DNA from: Burkholderia cepacia
Lineage (GTDB): Bacteria; Pseudomonadota; Gammaproteobacteria; Burkholderiales; Burkholderiaceae
Direction of reading: 5' to 3'
Assembly: GCF_001039005.1 (NCBI RefSeq)
Contig: NZ_LDWR01000037.1
Span: 1-64,000, forward strand
Length of the DNA: 64,000 nucleotides
Below, piece by piece: positions 54,188 to 63,720 of the stretch (the stretch's first letter is position 1; each line of letters begins with the position of its first letter). Position numbers and translations under genes: made by a program. A model generated the notes under the pieces. It worked only from the letters and a program-made list of their open reading frames with translations. It had not been told where the DNA came from and searched no databases.

Positions 54188-57100
54188 TCAGCTCGCCGTG
54201 CCGTAGCCGCCGCCGCCCGGCGTTTCGACGACGAACACGTCGCCCGGCGCCATCTGCGCGCGGCCGATATGTTCGAGCGCCTCGACCGTGCCGTCCGCAC
54301 GCTCGATCGTGTTGCGGCCGAGCGCGCCGGCCGCGCCGCCCGCCGCGCCGAACGGTGCGTGGATCCGGTTGTTCGACAGGATCGACGCGGTCATCGGCTC
54401 GAGGAAGCGGATCCGCCGCACCGCGCCGTCGCCGCCGCGCCAGCGCCCGCCGCCGCCCGACCCGGCACGGATCCGGTGCGAGTCGAGCCGCACCGGGTAG
54501 CGCCATTCGAGCACTTCCGGATCGGTGAGCCGCGAGTTCGTCATGTGCGTCTGCACCGCGCCGACGCCCGCGAAACCGTCGCCCGCGCCGCTGCCGCCCG
54601 CGATCGTCTCGTAATACTGGTATCGGTCGTTGCCGAACGTGAAATTGTTCATCGTGCCCTGGCTCGACGCGACGCAGCCGAGCGCGCCGTACAGCGCGTT
54701 GGTGATCGCCGACGACGTCTCGACGTTGCCCGACACGACCGCGGCCGGATACTCGGGATTCAGCATCGAGCGCGCGGGCACGATCACCGTGAGCGGCTTC
54801 AGGCAGCCGGCGTTCAGCGGGATGTCGTCGCCCACCAGCGTGCGGAACACGTACAGCACGGCGGCCATGCAGACGGCCTTCGGCGCATTGAAGTTGTTGT
54901 CGAGCTGCGCGGACGTGCCGGTGAAATCGATCTCGGCACACCGCGCCGCGCGGTCGACGCGGATCGCGACGCGAATCTCCGCGCCGTTGTCGAGCGGATA
55001 GCGGTACGCGCCGTCCTGCAACGCGCCGATCACGCGCCGCACGGCTTCTTCCGCGTTGTCCTGCACGTGCCCCATGAACGCGAGCACGACGTCGCGGCCG
55101 AACTGCGCGACCATCCGGCGCAGCTCGTCGACGCCCTTCTGGTTCGCGGCGACCTGCGCGCGCAGGTCGGCCATGTTCTGCTCGACGTTGCGCGCCGGGT
55201 AGCGGCCCGACGCAAGCAGCGCGCGCGTGTCGGCATCACGCAGCACGCCGGCCGACACGAGCTGCCAGTTGTCGATCAGCACGCCTTCCTCGTCGATATG
55301 GGTCGAATCGGGCGGCATCGAGCCCGGCGTCGTGCCGCCGATGTCCGCGTGGTGGCCGCGCGAGCCGACGTAGAACAGCGGCGCGTCCGCGCCATCCGCG
55401 AACACCGGCGTGATGACTGTCACGTCCGGCAGGTGCGTGCCGCCGTGATACGGGTCGTTCAGCATGAACACGTCGCCGTCGCGCATGCGGCCGCGGTTGC
55501 GCTCGATCACCGTGCGGATGCTCTCGCCCATCGAGCCGAGATGCACCGGCATGTGCGGCGCGTTCGCGATCAGGTTGCCGTCGCCGTCGAAGATCGCGCA
55601 CGAGAAGTCGAGGCGCTCCTTGATGTTCACCGAGTACGCGGTGTTCTGCAGCCGCAGCCCCATCTGCTCGGCGATCGACATGAACAGGTTGTTGAAGATC
55701 TCGAGCCGCACGGGGTCGGCATCGGTACCGAGCGAGCGGCGCGTCGGCAGCGGCGTCGTGCGCGTCAGCACGAGGTTGCCCTGCGCGGTCATCCGCGCGC
55801 ACCAGCCGGGCTCGACGACGGTCGTGCCGTTCTTCTCCGCGATGATCGCCGGGCCGTCGATCGCGTCGCCGGCGAGCAGCGTGTCGCGCACGTAGAGCGC
55901 CGCGTCGTGCCACCGGCCGCCGGAATAAAAGCGCACGGCGGAATCGGCGCGCGGCGCGGCGCCCTCGCCCTCCTCGCGCGGCGCGAGCGGTGCGATTTCG
56001 ACCGGCGCGTCGGAACGGCCGATCGCCTCGACCGACGCCAGCTCGGCGACGAGCGGCGTGCCAGGCATCAGGAACGCGTAACGCTGCCGGTACGCGTCCT
56101 CGAACGCCTGCTGCATCGCGTCGACGCTGCCGGCCGGCACGTCGAGCGCCGAATCGGTGCCCTGGTAGCGCAGGTGCACGCGCCGCTCGGTCGCGATCCG
56201 CTCCGGCGGCACGCCCTGTTCGAGCAGCGCGCCGACGGCCTCGTCGGCCAGCCGGTCGAGCGCCGCGTTCAGCGCCGGCAGCGATGCGTCGGACAGCACG
56301 GCCTCGACCGCGCGCTCGCGCATCGCGGTCTGGTCGGCGAGGCCCATCCCGTACGCGGACAGCACGCCCGCGAGCGGATGCGCGAACACCTGCGTCATCC
56401 CGAGCGCGTCGGCCACGCCGCACGCGTGCTGGCCGCCCGCGCCGCCGAACGTCGTCAGCACGTAGCGCGACACGTCGTGGCCGCGCTGCACGGAGATCTT
56501 CTTGATCGCGTTCGCCATGCTGCCGATCGCGATCTCCAGGAAGCCTTCGGCGAGCGCCTCGGGCGTCTCGCGCCGCCCGGTCGCCGCGTGGATCTCGTCG
56601 GCGAGCGCGGCGAACTTCGCGACCACGCCGTCGCGGTCGAGCGGCTCGTCCGCGTGCGGGCCGAACACACGCGGGAAATGATCGGGCTGGATCTTGCCGA
56701 GCATCACGTTGCAGTCGGTCACCGTCAGCGGGCCGCCGCGCCGGTACGCGGCCGGCCCCGGGTTCGCGCCGGCCGATTCGGGCCCGACGCGCAGCCGCGC
56801 GCCGTCGAAGCCGAGCACCGAGCCGCCGCCCGCGGCAACCGTATGGATGCTCATCATCGGCGCGCGCATCCGCACGCCGGCCACCTGCGTCTCGAACACG
56901 CGCTCGAACTCGCCGTTGTAGTGCGACACGTCGGTCGACGTGCCACCCATGTCGAAGCCGATCACCTGGCCGAAGCCGGCCGCGCGCGCGGCGCGCACCA
57001 TCCCGACGATGCCGCCTGCCGGGCCCGACAGGATCGCGTCCTTGCCCTGGAACGCATCGGCGCGCGTCAGCCCGCCGCTGCTCTGCATGAACTGCAGGTT

Positions 57101-57832
57101 CACACCCGGCATCTCGTGCGCGACCTGCTCGACATAACGACGCAGGATCGGCGACAGATACGCGTCGACCACGGTCGTATCGCCGCGCGACACCATCTTC
57201 ATCAGCGGCGACACTTCGTGCGACACCGATACCTGCGTGAAGCCGATGCGGCGCGCGAGTTCGGCGAGCGCGCGCTCGTGCGCGGTGTAGCGATAGCCGT
57301 GGATCAGCACGATCGCCAGCGCGCGCACGCCCGAGTCGAACACGCGGCGCAGCGACGCTTCGGCGCCCTGCGCATCGAGCGGCACGACGACGTCGCCATG
57401 CGCACCGATGCGCTCGTCGATCTCGACGACCGCCTCGTACAGCGCATCGGGCAGCACGATGTCGAGATCGAACAGGCGCGGCCGGTTCTGGTACGCGATG
57501 CGCAGCACGTCGCGAAAGCCGTGCGTGGTCGCGAGCGCGGTGCGCTCGCCCTTGCGTTCGAGCAGCGCGTTGGTCGCGACCGTCGTGCCCATCTTCACCA
57601 TGTCGACGCGCTCGGGCGTGATCGGCTCGCCTTGCGCGAGGCCGAGCAGGTGGCGGATGCCGGCCACGGCCGCGTCGCGATACTGCTCGGGGTTCTCCGA
57701 CAGCAGCTTGTGCGTGACGAGCGTGCCGTCGGGCCGCCGCGCAACGATGTCGGTGAACGTGCCGCCGCGGTCGATCCAGAATTGCCAGCGCGCGGCGTCG
57801 GAGGAAACGGGGGTGGTGTGTCGGTCAGTCAT
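54188..57832 (-). CDS. 5-Oxoprolinase (fused HyuA-HyuB type)
   Basis: A 1214-residue ATP-dependent 5-oxoprolinase with both hydantoinase-type halves on one chain. The HyuA half (about 1-690) has [43 protein letters not shown] and [18 protein letters not shown]. The HyuB half (about 715-1214) has [41 protein letters not shown] and ETPGGGGYG. It opens 5-oxoproline to glutamate using ATP. It lies in an operon with a transporter and a D-glutamate-cyclase-family gene. ATG 57832 gives the usual N-terminus. Confidence 0.88.
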   Translation of the reverse strand: MTDRHTTPVSSDAARWQFWIDRGGTFTDIVARRPDGTLVTHKLLSENPEQYRDAAVAGIRHLLGLAQGEPITPERVDMVKMGTTVATNALLERKGERTALATTHGFRDVLRIAYQNRPRLFDLDIVLPDALYEAVVEIDERIGAHGDVVVPLDAQGAEASLRRVFDSGVRALAIVLIHGYRYTAHERALAELARRIGFTQVSVSHEVSPLMKMVSRGDTTVVDAYLSPILRRYVEQVAHEMPGVNLQFMQSSGGLTRADAFQGKDAILSGPAGGIVGMVRAARAAGFGQVIGFDMGGTSTDVSHYNGEFERVFETQVAGVRMRAPMMSIHTVAAGGGSVLGFDGARLRVGPESAGANPGPAAYRRGGPLTVTDCNVMLGKIQPDHFPRVFGPHADEPLDRDGVVAKFAALADEIHAATGRRETPEALAEGFLEIAIGSMANAIKKISVQRGHDVSRYVLTTFGGAGGQHACGVADALGMTQVFAHPLAGVLSAYGMGLADQTAMRERAVEAVLSDASLPALNAALDRLADEAVGALLEQGVPPERIATERRVHLRYQGTDSALDVPAGSVDAMQQAFEDAYRQRYAFLMPGTPLVAELASVEAIGRSDAPVEIAPLAPREEGEGAAPRADSAVRFYSGGRWHDAALYVRDTLLAGDAIDGPAIIAEKNGTTVVEPGWCARMTAQGNLVLTRTTPLPTRRSLGTDADPVRLEIFNNLFMSIAEQMGLRLQNTAYSVNIKERLDFSCAIFDGDGNLIANAPHMPVHLGSMGESIRTVIERNRGRMRDGDVFMLNDPYHGGTHLPDVTVITPVFADGADAPLFYVGSRGHHADIGGTTPGSMPPDSTHIDEEGVLIDNWQLVSAGVLRDADTRALLASGRYPARNVEQNMADLRAQVAANQKGVDELRRMVAQFGRDVVLAFMGHVQDNAEEAVRRVIGALQDGAYRYPLDNGAEIRVAIRVDRAARCAEIDFTGTSAQLDNNFNAPKAVCMAAVLYVFRTLVGDDIPLNAGCLKPLTVIVPARSMLNPEYPAAVVSGNVETSSAITNALYGALGCVASSQGTMNNFTFGNDRYQYYETIAGGSGAGDGFAGVGAVQTHMTNSRLTDPEVLEWRYPVRLDSHRIRAGSGGGGRWRGGDGAVRRIRFLEPMTASILSNNRIHAPFGAAGGAAGALGRNTIERADGTVEALEHIGRAQMAPGDVFVVETPGGGGYGTAS

Positions 57833-57929
57833 GATGTCGGGTCGATGCGTCGTTGATTCGAAGGACGAGCGCCGCCGCACGGCGCGCGTCGCGCGCCATG
57901 TCACGGTGTCGATGAAAAGGGGAAAACAT

Positions 57930-57975
57930 GCAGGGCGGGCCGCCCTGCCGCTTATGGCTTATGGCTTGCGGCTTA
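57930..57975. repeat. Palindrome and heptamer repeats at the MFS gene end
   Basis: GCAGGGCGG-G-CCGCCCTGC (57930-57948) is a palindrome immediately followed by CTTATGG, CTTATGG, CTTGCGG and CTTACGCGG, an imperfect 7-base tandem repeat that runs into the stop codon of the minus-strand MFS gene. Confidence 0.6.
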
Positions 57976-59271
57976 CGCGGCGTCGAGTTCGCGGCCGCGT
58001 GTCTCGGGCAGCGTCAGCGCGGCGACGATCACCACGCCGTATGCGGCGACCGCGAAGATCCCGATGCTCGTGCCGAGCCCGTATTCCTTCGACAGCGCGC
58101 CGATCAGGAACGGGAACAGTGCGCCGATCGCGCGGCCCACGTTGTAGCAGAAGCCCTGGCCGGAGCCGCGCACGCGGGTCGGGAACAGTTCGGTGAGGAA
58201 CGCGCCCATCCCCGAGAAGATGCCCGACGCGAAGAAGCCGAGCGGGAAACCGAGCCACAGCATCGATGCATTGGTCAGGTTCAGCGACGTGTACGCGAAC
58301 GCGATCACCATCGAGCCGACCGCGAACAGGATGAAATTGGGCTTGCGGCCGAGGCGGTCGGTCAGGTACGCGCTCGTCAGGTAACCGACCCACGAACCGA
58401 AGATGATCATCGCGAGATACCCGCCGGTGCCCATCACGGTCAGGTGCCGCTCGGTCTTCAGGAAGGTCGGCAGCCACGTCGTGATCGCGTAGTAGCCGCC
58501 CTGCGCGCCGGTCGTCAGCAGCGCCGCGCGCAGCGTCGTCGTGATCAGCTTCGGCGCGAAGATCTCGGTGAGGCGCGGCGCATCGGCCACCTTCGCCTGC
58601 GCGGCCTTCTCCTTCTCGTAGACGTCCGGCTCCTTCACGTAGCGGCGGATCGCGACGACCAGCAGTGCGGGCGCCAGCCCGACGAGGAACAGCGCGCGCC
58701 ACGCCTGTTCGGCCGGCAGCACCGAGAACAGCAGCGCATACAGCAGCGCGCACAGCCCCCAGCCGATCGCCCAGCCCGACTGCACGAGGCCGACCGCCCT
58801 GCCGCGGTCGCGCGCACGGATCACTTCGCCGATCAGCACGGCGCCGGCCGTCCATTCGCCGCCGAAGCCGAAGCCCATCAGCGCGCGCGCCGCGAGCAGC
58901 TGGTGGTAGGACTGCGCGAGCCCGCACAGCGCGGTGAACACGGCGAACCACAGCACGGTGAGCTGCAGCGTGCGCACGCGGCCGATCCGGTCGGACAGGA
59001 TGCCGGCGATCCAGCCGCCGAGCGCCGACGCGAGCAGCGTGATCGTGCCGATGAAGCCCGCATCCGCGAGCGAGATGCCCCAGGTCGCGACCAGCGTCGG
59101 GATCACGAACGACAGCATCTGCGTGTCCATCCCGTCGAGCATGTAGCCGACCTTGCAGCTCCAGAAGGCGCGGCGCTCGCGCGGTTGCGCGTCGGCATAC
59201 CACGAGAACAGGCCGTTGCGCTCGGGGCTCGCGGGCTCCGCGGCGGGGGCCGCGAGGGTCTTGCTTTCCAT
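57973..59271 (-). CDS. MFS metabolite:H+ symporter
   Basis: A 432-residue 12-helix major facilitator of the metabolite:H+ symporter/sialate-type group. Helix 1 is GYMLDGMDTQMLSFVIPTLV with the acidic D-GMD motif; GILSDRIGRVR and YLTDRLGRKPN are the loop 2-3 and 8-9 motifs; GFGFGGEWTAGAVLI is helix 4. AGGAG precedes ATG 59271. Between the DUF1445 and oxoprolinase genes it likely imports the substrate, 5-oxoproline or D-glutamate (inference). Confidence 0.87.
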   Translation of the reverse strand: MESKTLAAPAAEPASPERNGLFSWYADAQPRERRAFWSCKVGYMLDGMDTQMLSFVIPTLVATWGISLADAGFIGTITLLASALGGWIAGILSDRIGRVRTLQLTVLWFAVFTALCGLAQSYHQLLAARALMGFGFGGEWTAGAVLIGEVIRARDRGRAVGLVQSGWAIGWGLCALLYALLFSVLPAEQAWRALFLVGLAPALLVVAIRRYVKEPDVYEKEKAAQAKVADAPRLTEIFAPKLITTTLRAALLTTGAQGGYYAITTWLPTFLKTERHLTVMGTGGYLAMIIFGSWVGYLTSAYLTDRLGRKPNFILFAVGSMVIAFAYTSLNLTNASMLWLGFPLGFFASGIFSGMGAFLTELFPTRVRGSGQGFCYNVGRAIGALFPFLIGALSKEYGLGTSIGIFAVAAYGVVIVAALTLPETRGRELDAA

Positions 59272-59304
59272 GGTGGTGCTCCTGTCGTTATGCGCCGTCA
59301 AAGC

Positions 59305-59357
59305 GGTGTGGTGTCGTGCGTGCGTGTGTCGTGCTGGTGTGGTGCTGCTGTGGTGCG
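59305..59357. repeat. GT-rich low-complexity stretch
   Basis: About 50 bases built from GTG, TGTG and GTGCTG units, in the gap between the DUF1445 and MFS genes. It is a simple-sequence tract that may vary in length between strains and lies in the untranslated part of the operon. Confidence 0.5.
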
Positions 59358-59375
59358 GGCAGCCGCCATCCCGGA

Positions 59376-60149
59376 TCAGAACACGGCCAGCGATGCGTTG
59401 GTGATGTCGGTCATCAGCATGTGGCCGGGTGTATGCGCGATCGCGAGCGGCAGCTTCGCGTCCATCAGCGCGGTTTGCGGCGTCACGCCGCACGCCCAGA
59501 ACACCGGCAGCTCGCCGTCGCGGATCGTCACCGCTTCGCCGAATTCGGGCGCGTTCAGATCCGCGATGCCCAGTTCCCGCGGGTGGCCGATATGAATCGG
59601 CGCGCCGTGCACGCCCGGGAACCGGCTCGTGATCTGCACCGCGCGGATCGCGTCGGCGCCGCGCATCGGCCGCATCGACACGACCAGCTGGCCGCCGAAG
59701 ATGCCCGCGCGGCGGTTCGGAATCGACGTGCGATACATCGGCACGTTGCGCCCTTCCTCGACGTGGCGCAACCCGATCCCCTCGCGGGCCAGCATGTCCT
59801 CGAACGAGAACGAGCAGCCGATCGCGAATACGACGAAATCGTCGCGCCACAGCGCTTCCAGCGACTCGACGCGCTCGGTCAGGCGGCCGTCGCGGTAAAT
59901 GTTGTAGCTCGGCACGTCGGTGCGGATGTCGAGATCCTCGCCGAGCGCGTCGACCCGGAACGCGCCCGGTTCGCCGACGCCGAGCAGCGGGCACGCCTTC
60001 GGGTTCGCCTGGCAGAAGCGCAGGAAATCGTGCGCATACGCGTCGGGCAGGATCGCGAGGTTGGCTTGCGCGAACGGGCCGCAGTGGCCTGCGGTCGGGC
60101 CGCGGAACGCGCCGCGGCGCACGGACTGGCGGAATTCGGAGGGCGTCAT
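59376..60149 (-). CDS. DUF1445 hydro-lyase, D-glutamate cyclase family
   Basis: A 257-residue DUF1445/YcsI protein with [21 protein letters not shown] at the N-terminus, [24 protein letters not shown] and the late [14 protein letters not shown] and [11 protein letters not shown] blocks. Most are annotated as putative hydro-lyases; the mammalian homologue is D-glutamate cyclase, which interconverts D-glutamate and 5-oxo-D-proline. That fits its operon with 5-oxoprolinase. ATG 60149 has no good ribosome site. First gene of the operon. Confidence 0.85.
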   Translation of the reverse strand: MTPSEFRQSVRRGAFRGPTAGHCGPFAQANLAILPDAYAHDFLRFCQANPKACPLLGVGEPGAFRVDALGEDLDIRTDVPSYNIYRDGRLTERVESLEALWRDDFVVFAIGCSFSFEDMLAREGIGLRHVEEGRNVPMYRTSIPNRRAGIFGGQLVVSMRPMRGADAIRAVQITSRFPGVHGAPIHIGHPRELGIADLNAPEFGEAVTIRDGELPVFWACGVTPQTALMDAKLPLAIAHTPGHMLMTDITNASLAVF

Positions 60150-60180
60150 GAGGTTCTATCGCAGATCAGGATGTCGTCGG

Positions 60181-60200
60181 GATGACGGTGTCGCGTCATC
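60181..60200. promoter_or_regulatory. Inverted repeat GATGAC-N8-GTCATC
   Basis: Perfect 6-bp arms, 32 bases upstream of the DUF1445 start in the divergent gap with the LysR gene. The gap is AT-rich on the LysR side (60210-60270). A likely site for the LysR regulator. Confidence 0.4.
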
Positions 60201-60354
60201 GGATACGGCGAAGAATAGAAAAGAAAAAATTTTGTCGCCAACGAGTTTTTTTGCGCTTCGTGTATAGAATTTCTTAACGGAACTTGGGGTTTTCCCCGGT
60301 CCCGTTCACTTTTCCTCACCGGCAAGCTGCGCTTCCACCGTCCGCCCGACCGCC

Positions 60355-61287
60355 ATGAACACGCGTTTTCTCGAAACCTTCGTCACGCTCGCGAAGCTGC
60401 GCAACTTCCGCACGACGGCCGCCGAGCTGCACGCGACGCCGGCCGCGATCTCGCAGCGCCTGAAAGCGCTCGAGGACGAGTTGCAGACCGTGCTCGTCGA
60501 CCGCGACAGCCGCGAATTCCGGCTCACGCCGAACGGCGAGTACCTGCTCGGTTATGCGAAAGCCGTGGTCGAGGCGACCCAGCAGCTGCAGGCCGCCGCC
60601 GCCGGCGAGAGCGCATTGCGCGGCAAGCTGCGGCTCGGCGTGATCGAGACGGTCGTGCATAGCTGGTTGCCGCACTATATGCGCCGCCTCGCCGCCGACT
60701 ATCCGGAACTCGAAATCGACCTGACCGTCGACGTGAGCGTCGTGCTGCAGCGCCGGCTGATGGCGGGCGAGCTCGACCTGATCATCCGCGTCGAGGGCAG
60801 CGACGAGGCGTCGGTCGTCTGCGACGCGCTCGCGAACTACCCGGTACGCTGGATCGCGCGCGCCGGGCTGCTGCCGAACACGCGCACGGGCCTCGCGCGG
60901 CAGGTGCTGCGCCAGCCGATCCTCACCTACGGGCGCGGCACCGCGCCCCACCGCGCACTCGAGGATATCGTGCGCACGCTCGCGCATGCGCACGGCGTGC
61001 CGCTGTCGGACACGCGCATCACCGGGTCGCCGTCGATCTCGGTGATCGTGCAGCTCGTGCGCGACGGCTTCGGCGTCGCCGCGATTCCGGTGCTGTTCGT
61101 CGATGCGCTGATCGAAAGCGGCGAAGTCGTCGAGCTGCCGCTGCAGCCGTCGCCGCCGTCGATCGTCGTGTCGATGTCGCGGCGCGCGGATGCGCCGCGA
61201 TACGTGCACGGCGCGTCGATCGCCGCGCGGGCCGCGTGTCATGAGTATTGCGAGAAGAGTACGCGGCGGCTGGTTGAAGCGCTTTGA
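60355..61287 (+). CDS. LysR-type regulator
   Basis: A 310-residue LysR regulator: helix-turn-helix FLETFVTLAKLRNFRTTAAELHATPAAISQRLKALE, then an effector domain (GKLRLGVIETVVHSWLPHYM). Divergent from the oxoprolinase operon and its probable activator. The ATG gives the standard N-terminus; AAGCTGCG upstream is a weak ribosome site. Confidence 0.87.
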   Translation: MNTRFLETFVTLAKLRNFRTTAAELHATPAAISQRLKALEDELQTVLVDRDSREFRLTPNGEYLLGYAKAVVEATQQLQAAAAGESALRGKLRLGVIETVVHSWLPHYMRRLAADYPELEIDLTVDVSVVLQRRLMAGELDLIIRVEGSDEASVVCDALANYPVRWIARAGLLPNTRTGLARQVLRQPILTYGRGTAPHRALEDIVRTLAHAHGVPLSDTRITGSPSISVIVQLVRDGFGVAAIPVLFVDALIESGEVVELPLQPSPPSIVVSMSRRADAPRYVHGASIAARAACHEYCEKSTRRLVEAL

Positions 61288-61360
61288 TGCGGGGGGTCGA
61301 CGCGCAGGCGTCGATACGGAGCGCGATACTCTCAGTCTGCGAACGCGCGCCGCACCGCCC

Positions 61361-61394
61361 TAAAAGAACACGGCCGCGGAAACCCGCGGCCGTG
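61361..61394 (-). terminator. Intrinsic terminator of the secreted-protein gene
   Basis: CACGGCCGCGG (61369-61379) pairs with CCGCGGCCGTG (61384-61394), perfect 11-bp stem. On the minus strand the stem is followed by TTCTTTTAG. It may also end the convergent LysR transcript. Confidence 0.75.
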
Positions 61395-61430
61395 CGTCTT
61401 GCTCCCGGCATCAGCCGGGCATCGCCGGCG

Positions 61431-63131
61431 TCAGTGCGACCGGCCCGTTTCGGTACCCGGCGCGAACGAGATGCCGCGCAGCACTTCCGCGAATTTCGCA
61501 GTACGCAGCACGGCGAACTGCTCGTGCGCGGCCGTCGTCGCGCTCGTGTTCTTCAGCACGTCGCGCACCGCGACCAGCTGGTTCGGATCGGCGCCGACAT
61601 CGCCGTTGCCGCTGACCGTCGACGTGATCGCCCAGATCGTCACCGTGCCGTCGCGCTCGACACGGCCCGTCAGGTTGCGCAGGCCAGCCGTCGCCGGTGC
61701 CCACGGCAGCCCCGTCGCGGCATTGTTGCCCAACGGATAACCTGCGACCGAATACGGCTGACCGAGCTTCAGCCCGTTCTGCAGCGTGTACGCGAGCTTC
61801 CACTGCTTCGCGTTCGCGTCGTACACCCACTTCTGCAGGCCGGCACCCGTCTGCGCGGCCGCATGCGTGTACAGGTCCGGGCCGCCCGTGTAGCCGTCGC
61901 CTTCATCCGCGACATACAGCGTGTTCGCATCGGCGAACCACATCCCGAACGGGTAGGACAGCGTCGTCGCGGTCTTGTTCGGCGTGGTCGGGAAGCCGGC
62001 CAGCACGCACATGTTGTTCGGCAGGCCGGTCGTCTGCAGCGTGGCCGGGTTGTACGCGAGCGGCGCCGTCGGCAGCTTCGCCTTCGGCGACGGCACGCCG
62101 ACACCCGACGGGCACGCGGTGCCGGTCGTATCGACGAAGTACACCGTGTTCACGCCGTTGCCGCCGCTGCCTTTCGTGTAGTACACGACGTCGTCGTGCA
62201 CCGCGATGCCGCGGAAGTTGTCGTCCTTGCCGATCTTGTCGGCCTTCGCGCCGAGTTCCGTGACCGAGAAGCTCGCGAGCGGCGTCGGCACGCCCGGGTC
62301 CTGCTGCGCTTCATGATGCTTCGCGCCGTCGATGATCTGCGCGCCCGCACCGAGAATCACGTTGTCGGGCTGCGGGTTCGAACCGTTGCCGGCATTGCCT
62401 GACGTGTAGTAGATCTCGCGGCCGTCGCGGTTGTTCAGGATCGCCGCGCGGCCGTTGTTGCCGCTGTACGCATTCGTCTCGGTGAAACGGAAATGCCCGT
62501 GACGATCGACGCGTGCGATCGCGCGATAGACGTTCTGCCCGTCCGGGTTCGTCGTATCGACCGCGGCCGGCGTGTTCGAATTCGACACGTCGATCGCGTT
62601 GACCGGCGCGACGTAACCCATGAACGTCAGGTAGTTGCCGTCGGCCGACAGGTGCAGGCCGAGTTCCGACTTCGAGCTGAAGCTCGTCACGAGCTGGTCG
62701 TGCGCGAAGCCCTTGTGCAGGCTGTTCGGTACTTCGAGCGTGCCGACGACGCCGCCGGCCGGCGTGATCTGGTCGAGGAAGATGCGCGACGTGATGCCGA
62801 AGCTGCCGTCGTAGCGGTCGTTGTTCCACACGGTCGGATAGGTGCCGTCGTTCGGCGCGCCGGTCGCCGCACCGCAGCCGCCGGTGGTCTTCGCGCAGTT
62901 CGGCGGCAGGATCGCGCCGGGCGGGACGTTGCCCGACACGTTGTCGTAGACGCTGCGGCTGAGCACCAGGAAGCCCGGGACGAAACCCGGCTCGAAACGG
63001 CTTGCGTCGCCGTCGTCATGCGGGGCGGCCTGCGCGCCGATGCTGGCTGCAATCAGCGTCAATGCGACAACGGGAACGGTTCGATCGCGCAGCGCGCGGC
63101 TGCGCTTCGCGGACAAGGCGAAATTCGGCAT
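61431..63131 (-). CDS. Large exported protein, probable beta-propeller
   Basis: A 566-residue exported protein. Signal peptide about 1-38 (RTVPVVALTLIAASIGAQA, cut before APHDDG). The mature part has repeated beta-strand blocks ending in Asp/Gly turns (HLSADGNYLTFMGY, ILNNRDGREIYYTSGN, GMWFADANTLYVADEGDGY, RVERDGTVTIWAITS), suggesting a beta-propeller of the SMP-30/NHL-like type. It has no lipobox. GGAG precedes ATG 63131. Single gene with its own terminator. No named family recognised. Confidence 0.75.
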   Translation of the reverse strand: MPNFALSAKRSRALRDRTVPVVALTLIAASIGAQAAPHDDGDASRFEPGFVPGFLVLSRSVYDNVSGNVPPGAILPPNCAKTTGGCGAATGAPNDGTYPTVWNNDRYDGSFGITSRIFLDQITPAGGVVGTLEVPNSLHKGFAHDQLVTSFSSKSELGLHLSADGNYLTFMGYVAPVNAIDVSNSNTPAAVDTTNPDGQNVYRAIARVDRHGHFRFTETNAYSGNNGRAAILNNRDGREIYYTSGNAGNGSNPQPDNVILGAGAQIIDGAKHHEAQQDPGVPTPLASFSVTELGAKADKIGKDDNFRGIAVHDDVVYYTKGSGGNGVNTVYFVDTTGTACPSGVGVPSPKAKLPTAPLAYNPATLQTTGLPNNMCVLAGFPTTPNKTATTLSYPFGMWFADANTLYVADEGDGYTGGPDLYTHAAAQTGAGLQKWVYDANAKQWKLAYTLQNGLKLGQPYSVAGYPLGNNAATGLPWAPATAGLRNLTGRVERDGTVTIWAITSTVSGNGDVGADPNQLVAVRDVLKNTSATTAAHEQFAVLRTAKFAEVLRGISFAPGTETGRSH

Positions 63132-63328
63132 GGACAAGGCTCCGTACGACATCGAGTGAGGACGTTGTTGGTGGACAGACTGACGACGTGAAGCCCCGCC
63201 ACCTTAGCCATGCTTGATGAAGAATTGATTGCACGCGGCCCCGCCTGAACCCGCATGCGAACGCGGGCCGCCGGTTGCGGCCTGCTGTTATTTATCCGTA
63301 ATGCGAAAGAAATGAATCAGACAGCCAG

Positions 63329-63655
63329 TTACGCGGATAGGCCCGCATGCGGTTGCGCAAGCTTGCCGTCGCCGTACTCGCGCAGCACCTTCGAGATCAC
63401 GACGCGATAACCGTCGAGCCAGCGCGCCTGCTGCGCTTTCGCTTCGAGATGCGCCGGATGCTGCATCAACTGCTGCAGCGCCGCTTCCGACTCCCAGTAG
63501 TAGACGTTCTGGATCAGCCCCGCTTCGGCGTTCTCCCACGTTTCCTCGCCGAGGTAGCCGGGTGTCGCGCGTGCCATGTCGGCAATCTGCCGGTCGAGCC
63601 GGTGGAATTCGTCGTCGTATTGTCCGGCGCGGAAAATGAAGGTCGACGCGTACAT
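63329..63655 (-). CDS. ABM-domain (antibiotic biosynthesis monooxygenase-like) protein
   Basis: A 108-residue ferredoxin-like-fold protein of the antibiotic biosynthesis monooxygenase group: MYASTFIFRAGQYDDEFHRLD, then TPGYLGEETWENAEAGLIQNVYYWESEAAL and HPAHLEAK, the usual pattern of a heme-degrading or quinol-oxygenase relative. GGAG precedes ATG 63655. The longer in-frame extension has no ribosome site. Substrate unknown. Confidence 0.8.
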   Translation of the reverse strand: MYASTFIFRAGQYDDEFHRLDRQIADMARATPGYLGEETWENAEAGLIQNVYYWESEAALQQLMQHPAHLEAKAQQARWLDGYRVVISKVLREYGDGKLAQPHAGLSA

Positions 63656-63720
63656 GCACGCTCCATCGAAGGCGATTGAAAGAGCGCCAAGTGTAAGGCA
63701 CGCGCCGTGTGCCGCGATCG

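Noticed and set aside
54152-57856. A 1234-codon plus-strand frame antisense to the oxoprolinase gene
   Set aside because: Its translation is Arg/Ala/His-rich without domains, and the minus strand encodes a complete 5-oxoprolinase. Long antisense frames are expected with this GC-rich codon use.
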